Assembly: GCF_041276405.1 (NCBI RefSeq) | Contig: NZ_JBGGGT010000002.1 | Span: forward strand, 3,838,501-3,902,500 | Origin: Microvirga sp. TS319 | GTDB taxonomy: Bacteria; Pseudomonadota; Alphaproteobacteria; Rhizobiales; Beijerinckiaceae | Direction of reading: 5' to 3' | Length of the DNA stretch: 64,000 nt | Shown here: in pieces, positions 59,519 to 64,000 of the stretch | How the letters are laid out: each line of letters starts with the position of its first letter | Position numbering within the stretch: position 1 is the first letter of the stretch | The notes under the pieces: generated by a model | Databases searched by the model: none | The model's input: only the letters and a program-made list of their open reading frames with translations | Told to the model about the DNA's origin: nothing | Made by a program: the position numbers and the translations under genes

Positions 59519-60706
59519 ATGCCCATCATCAACCGCGTCGCCGATCTTGCCGATGAGATCACCGCCTGGCGCCGGGATTTCCACGAAAACCCCGAGCTTG
59601 GCTACGACGTTCACCGCACCGCCGGAATCGTGGCCGAGAAGCTGAAGAGTTTCGGATGCGACGAGGTGGTGACCGGCATCGGCCGCACCGGCGTGGTCGG
59701 TGTCATCAAAGGCAAGACGAATGCCTCCGGCAAGGTGATCGGCCTGCGTGCCGACATGGATGCGCTGCCGATCCTGGAGGCCACCGACCTGCCTCACGCG
59801 TCCAAGGTGCCCGGCAAGATGCATGCCTGCGGCCATGACGGCCACACGGCCATGCTGCTGGGCGCGGCGAAATACCTGGCCGAGACCCGCAACTTCGACG
59901 GCACCGCGATCATGATCTTCCAGCCCGCGGAGGAAGGCGGCGGCGGCGGCGACGCAATGGTGAAGGACGGCCTCATGGAGCGCTTCGGCATCCAGGAGGT
60001 CTACGGCATGCACAATTGGCCAGGCGTCGGGGTCGGGCAGTTCGCGATGCGCTCGGGCTCCGTCATGGCGGCGGCGGATCGCTTCACGATCACCATCGAA
60101 GGCAAGGGCGGCCACGCGGCCTACCCGCATAACTGCATCGACCCCATCGTCACCGCCGCTCACGTGATCACCGCTCTCCAATCCGTGGCATCACGCAGCG
60201 TAAATCCCCTTGAATCGGTCGTGGTGTCCGTCTGCACCGTCAAGGCGGGCGATACCTTCAACGTCATCCCGCAGACGGCAACCCTGCTCGGGACCGTTCG
60301 CACCCTCTCGCCCGCTATCCGCGATCTGGCGGAAACGAGGATCCGCGCCATCATCGAGAACACCTGCGCAGTCTTCGGCGCCAAGGCCGAGATCGAATAC
60401 AATCGCGGCTACCCGGTGACCGTGAACGACGCCGAGAAGACCGGGTTCGTCGCGTCGGTCGCAAAGGCCATTGTCGGCGAGAGCGCCGTCCAGACGAATT
60501 TCCCGCCCGAGATGGGCGCGGAGGACTTTTCGTACATGCTGGAGAAGCGGCCGGGCGCCTATATCTTCGTCGGCAACGGCGATACGGCGGGCGTGCATCA
60601 TCCCGCCTACGACTTCAACGATGCGGCAACGCCCTACGGCGTATCGCTCTGGGCGAAGATCATCGAGACCGGGATGCCTGTCGGTCCGGAGGAGCAGCGG
60701 CGGTGA
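59519..60706 (+). CDS. M20 family amidohydrolase (hippurate hydrolase / N-acyl-amino acid deacylase type)
   Basis: 395 residues. Metal-binding motifs MHACGHDGHTAMLL (Cys, His) and IFQPAEEGGGGG (Glu-Glu), plus the late His in GVHHPAYDFND. N-terminal WRRDFHENPELGYDVHRT is characteristic. Dimerisation domain GKGGHAAYPHNCIDPI. The family cleaves hippurate, indole-acetyl amino acids or N-acyl amino acids; specificity unknown. Convergent with lldP and sharing a terminator-like hairpin. Confidence 0.9.
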   Translation: MPIINRVADLADEITAWRRDFHENPELGYDVHRTAGIVAEKLKSFGCDEVVTGIGRTGVVGVIKGKTNASGKVIGLRADMDALPILEATDLPHASKVPGKMHACGHDGHTAMLLGAAKYLAETRNFDGTAIMIFQPAEEGGGGGDAMVKDGLMERFGIQEVYGMHNWPGVGVGQFAMRSGSVMAAADRFTITIEGKGGHAAYPHNCIDPIVTAAHVITALQSVASRSVNPLESVVVSVCTVKAGDTFNVIPQTATLLGTVRTLSPAIRDLAETRIRAIIENTCAVFGAKAEIEYNRGYPVTVNDAEKTGFVASVAKAIVGESAVQTNFPPEMGAEDFSYMLEKRPGAYIFVGNGDTAGVHHPAYDFNDAATPYGVSLWAKIIETGMPVGPEEQRR

Positions 60707-60752
60707 TGCCGGCCCGCACCCTGCCCTGAACCGCAGAATCTTCAGAATCGTG

Positions 60753-60779
60753 CTGCCGCCGGTGTGAAACCGGCGGCAG
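60753..60779. terminator. Hairpin between the convergent amidohydrolase and lldP genes
   Basis: A 10-bp perfect stem CTGCCGCCGG / CCGGCGGCAG with a 7-nt loop, centred in the 88-bp convergent gap. There is no U-tract on either strand, so it may act with Rho or as a 3'-end stabiliser for both messages. Confidence 0.55.
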
Positions 60780-60794
60780 ACGCGTCATGTGCGT

Positions 60795-62477
60795 TCAGTG
60801 CAGGACCATCGACCTGAACGGATCGACATAGGCCTGCAGCATGACCAGAATGCCCACAAGGGACGCCAGCACGATGGAGTGCCAGAACACGAACCGCAGA
60901 ATGCTGCCCTCGTGACCGAACCAGTTCGTGGCCGTGGAGGCCACGACGATGGATTGCGCATCGATCATCTTGCCCATGACGCCGCCGGATGAGTTCGCGG
61001 CCGCCATGAGAATGGGCGACAGACCGAGCTGCTCGGACGTGATCTTCTGCAGGCCGCCGAACAGTACGTTGGACGCGGTGTCCGAACCTGTGAGCGCCAC
61101 GCCGAGCCAGCCGAGCAAGGTGCCGAAGAACGGATACAGAATACCCGTCCCGGCAAAGGCCAGCCCCAGCGTCGCATCGACCCCGGCAAACCGCGTGAGC
61201 GTGCCGATCGCGAGCATCGACGCAATGGTGATGAGGGAATAGCGCAGGACCCAGATCGTCTCGAACCAGGCGGTGATGAGCCGCAGGGGCGAGAAGCCCA
61301 TGAAGAAACCCGCGATGATCGCCGCGATCAGCACACCCGTGCCCGTATAGGACATGTAGGTGAAGGCGAAGACGGCGGCCTCGGGCGTCGGATTGGCCAC
61401 GATGGGCGCGACCTTCTGCACGAGATTGTGCAGGCCCGGCACCGGATAGTTCCAGATGAAGATGGGGTTCACCAGGGCCTTGAACCAGCCGGTTCCCCAG
61501 ATGGCGACGATGATGGAGAGAATGATCCATGGCACCCAGGCGCGGATCACCTCGCTGCGTGGCGCATGAGGCGCGATGTTGGTCGCGCCTGCGCCCAAGG
61601 GTGCCGGATGGGTCAGAGTACCGGCCGATTCATCCCGTGTGCGCAGGGCGGGAGACGTCCAGATCACCTTCGGCTGCCAGATTCGCATGAAGCCGACGAG
61701 ACAAGCCATGGAGATGAGCGATGCGCCGATGTCGACGATCCAGGGATTGATGTAATTCGAGATCAGGAACTGCGGAACCGCGAAGGAGACCGCGCAGACC
61801 AGGATCGCCGGCCAGACCTGAAGCATGCCGCGGAAGCCCGCGAAGACCCAGATCAGCCAGAACGGCACGATCACCGAAAAGAAGGGCAGTTGGCGTCCGA
61901 CCATCGCACCGAGCACGTAAGGATCGAAGCCCGTGACCGAGGCCAGTCCCTGAATCGGAGCGCCGAGCGCGCCATAAGCCACGGGAGCGGTGTTGGCGAT
62001 GAGCGAGAGGCCGGAGGCTGCGAGCGGCGAGAAGCCGAGGCCGATGAGGATGGCGCCCGTCACCGCCACGGGAGTGCCGAAGCCGCCCGCACCTTCGAAG
62101 AACGCCCCGAACGAGAAGGCGACGAGCAGCAATTGGAGGCGGCGATCCGTCGTGATGCCGCCCACGGATTGCTGGAGGATCGCGAAGTACCCTTTCTCCA
62201 CCGTCAGCCGGTAGAGGAAGATCACGTTGAGAATGATCCAGCCGATGGGGAACATGCCGGTCACGACCCCGAAGAGTGCGGCCCGGATGGCAAGCCCGGC
62301 GGGCATGGTGAACAGGACGGTGGCGACTACGATCGCCACCAAGAGCGCGATCACGGCGGCGATGTGTGCCTTGACCTTGCCGGAGGCGATCATCACCAGA
62401 AGCAGGACCACCGGGATGGCGGCCGCAAGCGTCGACAACGTCGCGTTGCCGAATGGATCGTAGACTTGGCTCCACAT
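60795..62477 (-). CDS. lldP: L-lactate permease
   Basis: 560 residues from the ATG at 62477 (MWSQVYDPFGN, the usual LldP start). It has more than 12 hydrophobic segments, with family blocks FGAFFEGAGGFGTPVAV, GWLGVALTGSDTASNVLFG and AAANSSGGVMGKMI. It carries out proton-coupled lactate (and glycolate) uptake. There is no lldD or lldR gene beside it. A Pro/Ala-rich cytoplasmic loop lies about residues 285-315. Confidence 0.94.
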   Translation of the reverse strand: MWSQVYDPFGNATLSTLAAAIPVVLLLVMIASGKVKAHIAAVIALLVAIVVATVLFTMPAGLAIRAALFGVVTGMFPIGWIILNVIFLYRLTVEKGYFAILQQSVGGITTDRRLQLLLVAFSFGAFFEGAGGFGTPVAVTGAILIGLGFSPLAASGLSLIANTAPVAYGALGAPIQGLASVTGFDPYVLGAMVGRQLPFFSVIVPFWLIWVFAGFRGMLQVWPAILVCAVSFAVPQFLISNYINPWIVDIGASLISMACLVGFMRIWQPKVIWTSPALRTRDESAGTLTHPAPLGAGATNIAPHAPRSEVIRAWVPWIILSIIVAIWGTGWFKALVNPIFIWNYPVPGLHNLVQKVAPIVANPTPEAAVFAFTYMSYTGTGVLIAAIIAGFFMGFSPLRLITAWFETIWVLRYSLITIASMLAIGTLTRFAGVDATLGLAFAGTGILYPFFGTLLGWLGVALTGSDTASNVLFGGLQKITSEQLGLSPILMAAANSSGGVMGKMIDAQSIVVASTATNWFGHEGSILRFVFWHSIVLASLVGILVMLQAYVDPFRSMVLH

Positions 62478-62625
62478 GAGCTTTTCCCCTGAACCCGCCA
62501 GCGCAAGCCGGCGCACGTGGCATGGCGGTCAGGCCGAAGCGGTCACCCCGCCTCTGGAAAAGCTAGAAGGTTATTCTACTACGACAATATAAACTTAAGG
62601 GGAATCTTGGGCGCTCGCCGCCCGG

Positions 62626-63741
62626 TCAGTCCTTGTTGGAACAGGCGAGCAGCCCTTCGAGATCGATGTAATGGCCCGCGCGATCCCGCTTGGCCGCGAG
62701 GTAACTCACATTCTCCGCCGTCGGACGGCCGAGCACGCGGTGGTCCGAGATCACCCGAAGGCCCGCTTCGGAGAGCGCCCGGATCTTCTCCGGGTTATTG
62801 GTCATCAGCCGCACCGCGTTCACACCGAGCTTCTTCAGCATGACGGCGGCAAAATCGAAGCGACGCTGGTCGGCCTCGAAGCCGAGGACCTCGTCGGCCT
62901 CGTAGGTATCGTAGCCCTGGGACTGAAGCTTGTACGCCCGGATCTTGTTGGCGATGCCGTTTCCGCGCCCCTCCTGATCGAGATAAAGCAGGACCCCGCC
63001 TTCGTTCTCGGCCATGAACCGCACGGTTTCGCGCAATTGATCGCCGCAATCGCATTTGAGGCTGCCGAACAGGTCCCCGGTCAGGCAGGCGGAATGGAGC
63101 CGCACGGTCACGGGCTTCGAGAGATCCGGCTTTCCGACGATGATCGCCACCTGATCCCGCAGGCCCTCGCCGCCCCGGAAGACGACGAATTCACTGGTGG
63201 GAGCCCCTTCGAGCGGCACGGGGGCACGGCTGACGATCGCAAGGTCGGCCGCCTTGGCCCGGCGATAATCGCGGACGGCCGCGCCCGAAACCCGGACCAG
63301 AGACCGATCGATCTCGATCCCGGCCGAGAGGGGCACCACGATCACCGGGGGCAGGACCAGGGACAGGCGGGCGAGTTCCAGCGCCTCCTCGTCCAGAGCG
63401 TCGGTCGGACGAACCGGCGCATCGATTCGTCCTTCGAGGCTGAGGGCGAGGGTCTCGATCCGCTTCCGCTCGACGACGGGCAGGGCGACGCGTCCGGGCA
63501 TATCCCGCTCGAGCCCCAACCGGCGCAGGCGGGCCGCCGGAAGGACCAGGTGGGCATGGCCACCGGCCAGGGCCTCGATCTCCGCGCCGCGGCCCTCGTC
63601 CAGATCCTCGACCCCGACCACGAGCGCGCTGCCCTCAGGGCCATCGATCACGACCGGCCGGGCGCTGCGGAACTCCATGATCGCCCGCTCGACGGAGGCT
63701 GTCGCGGGGTTGTCTGACAGGCTTAAAACGAGACGCATCAT
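62626..63741 (-). CDS. ribA: GTP cyclohydrolase II with degenerate RibB-like N-terminal domain
   Basis: 371 residues (a second ATG one codon later is equally good). Residues about 180-371 are GTP cyclohydrolase II: zinc ligands C219, C230, C232 (CLTGDLFGSLKCDC), catalytic DQEGRGNG with R259, and NNPEKI. Residues 15-175 resemble DHBP synthase (RibB) in layout (ERAIMEFRSARPVV, HLVLPAARLRRLGL) but lack its acidic DDEDRENEGD catalytic loop. This protein should make the first riboflavin intermediate only; RibB must be separate. Confidence 0.9.
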   Translation of the reverse strand: MMRLVLSLSDNPATASVERAIMEFRSARPVVIDGPEGSALVVGVEDLDEGRGAEIEALAGGHAHLVLPAARLRRLGLERDMPGRVALPVVERKRIETLALSLEGRIDAPVRPTDALDEEALELARLSLVLPPVIVVPLSAGIEIDRSLVRVSGAAVRDYRRAKAADLAIVSRAPVPLEGAPTSEFVVFRGGEGLRDQVAIIVGKPDLSKPVTVRLHSACLTGDLFGSLKCDCGDQLRETVRFMAENEGGVLLYLDQEGRGNGIANKIRAYKLQSQGYDTYEADEVLGFEADQRRFDFAAVMLKKLGVNAVRLMTNNPEKIRALSEAGLRVISDHRVLGRPTAENVSYLAAKRDRAGHYIDLEGLLACSNKD

Positions 63742-64000
63742 CGCTGAACTCTGGGAAGGCCCTTTTCGTGACGGGGGTCAGGATCAACCGGCCGTCCAAA
63801 GCCAAGCTGATATTTCCGGGCACCTTATCACAGGCGTCCCATGAACCCTAACCCTGCAGATAGGATGGCTGATATGCTCTATCAACAGCCCGCTCGACGG
63901 GGGCTGTCAGCCGGGCTATCTGTGCGACGTTTTCGGCTTGGACCCTTTTCGAGACGGTTTGATGGCGCGCACATTCCTTTCCCGGCTTTTCGCTCTTGGC
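63742..64000 (+). other. Right-edge region, possible start of a gene
   Basis: 259 bp upstream of ribA running to the window edge. An ATG at 63962 opens MARTFLSRLFALG, which looks like the start of a signal peptide, and continues off the edge. A second open frame from ATG 63841 also runs to the edge but is Arg-rich and unlike a protein. ACAGCCC/GGGCTGT (63885-63907) can form a hairpin. Too short to name. Confidence 0.3.

Noticed and set aside
63841..64000. Open frame from ATG 63841 to the right edge
   Set aside because: Arg-rich, no ribosome-binding site and no domain; the ATG at 63962 in another frame looks more like a true gene start, but too little is visible.

Overview
The window is a 64 kb stretch of a GC-rich chromosome (low to mid 60s % GC by eye). 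It most resembles an alphaproteobacterium of the Hyphomicrobiales (Rhizobiales). The grounds are the bcsN-type cellulose operon, the two ABC-type nutrient importers plus a LivHM fusion, the lysine 6-dehydrogenase/ALDH7 pair, the YjhX-family protein, and the short palindromic repeats of the GATGC...AAAAGTGGA...TCCACTTTT...GCATC type. The genus cannot be fixed from the sequence; Methylobacteriaceae/Microvirga-like relatives would fit. I see no rRNA, tRNA, insertion sequence, prophage or CRISPR array. Coding density is high and most operons are joined by ATGA or GTGA start/stop overlaps.

Left part (1-24 kb). The order is: the truncated start of a DapB-like reductase; glutaryl-CoA dehydrogenase with a divergent LysR regulator; a Bcr/CflA drug exporter; a five-gene cellulose operon (bcsN-bcsA-bcsB-bcsZ-TPR gene, no outer-membrane BcsC barrel); a complete dipeptide/oligopeptide importer (dppABCDF) with an intrinsic terminator directly after dppA; an AI-2E/PerM-type membrane protein with an unusual C-terminal Rossmann-like domain; a dienelactone-hydrolase-like enzyme whose Tat signal peptide is cut off by an in-frame stop; and an M3 oligopeptidase.

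Middle (24-44 kb). A repeat-rich spacer contains a probable 64-residue gene. It is followed by aldose epimerase and an SMP-30 lactonase; an amidase divergent from a branched-chain-type amino-acid/amide importer (SBP, LivHM fusion, LivG, LivF); a 2Fe-2S ferredoxin and a thioredoxin-reductase-like ferredoxin-NADP reductase separated by a perfect 20-bp inverted repeat; an allantoate/carbamoyl-amino-acid hydrolase followed by two tandem paralogous acetyltransferases; a third acetyltransferase; a small basic secreted protein; an aromatic amino-acid lyase of the HutH family; and the ugpBAEC glycerol-phosphate importer.

Right part (44-64 kb). A lysine/pipecolate catabolic block comprises a DAO-family oxidase, an Lrp regulator with a palindromic operator on its start codon, a lysine 6-dehydrogenase/saccharopine-dehydrogenase-like enzyme, ALDH7 semialdehyde dehydrogenase and a TPP enzyme. 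GcdH at the left end would act at the bottom of the same route. A yjhX gene follows, preceded by a folded leader RNA with an 8-codon upstream ORF. Next are transaldolase; a valine catabolic block (LysR, mmsA, an NTR-like secreted protein, acyl-CoA dehydrogenase, mmsB); an O-antigen-ligase-like membrane protein; an M20 amidohydrolase; L-lactate permease; and a RibA whose N-terminal half looks like a decayed RibB domain.

The points most worth following up are the folded yjhX leader, the detached Tat signal, the GH8 cellulase with Asn at the expected catalytic-base position, the AI-2E fusion, and the lysine block with its unexplained TPP enzyme.
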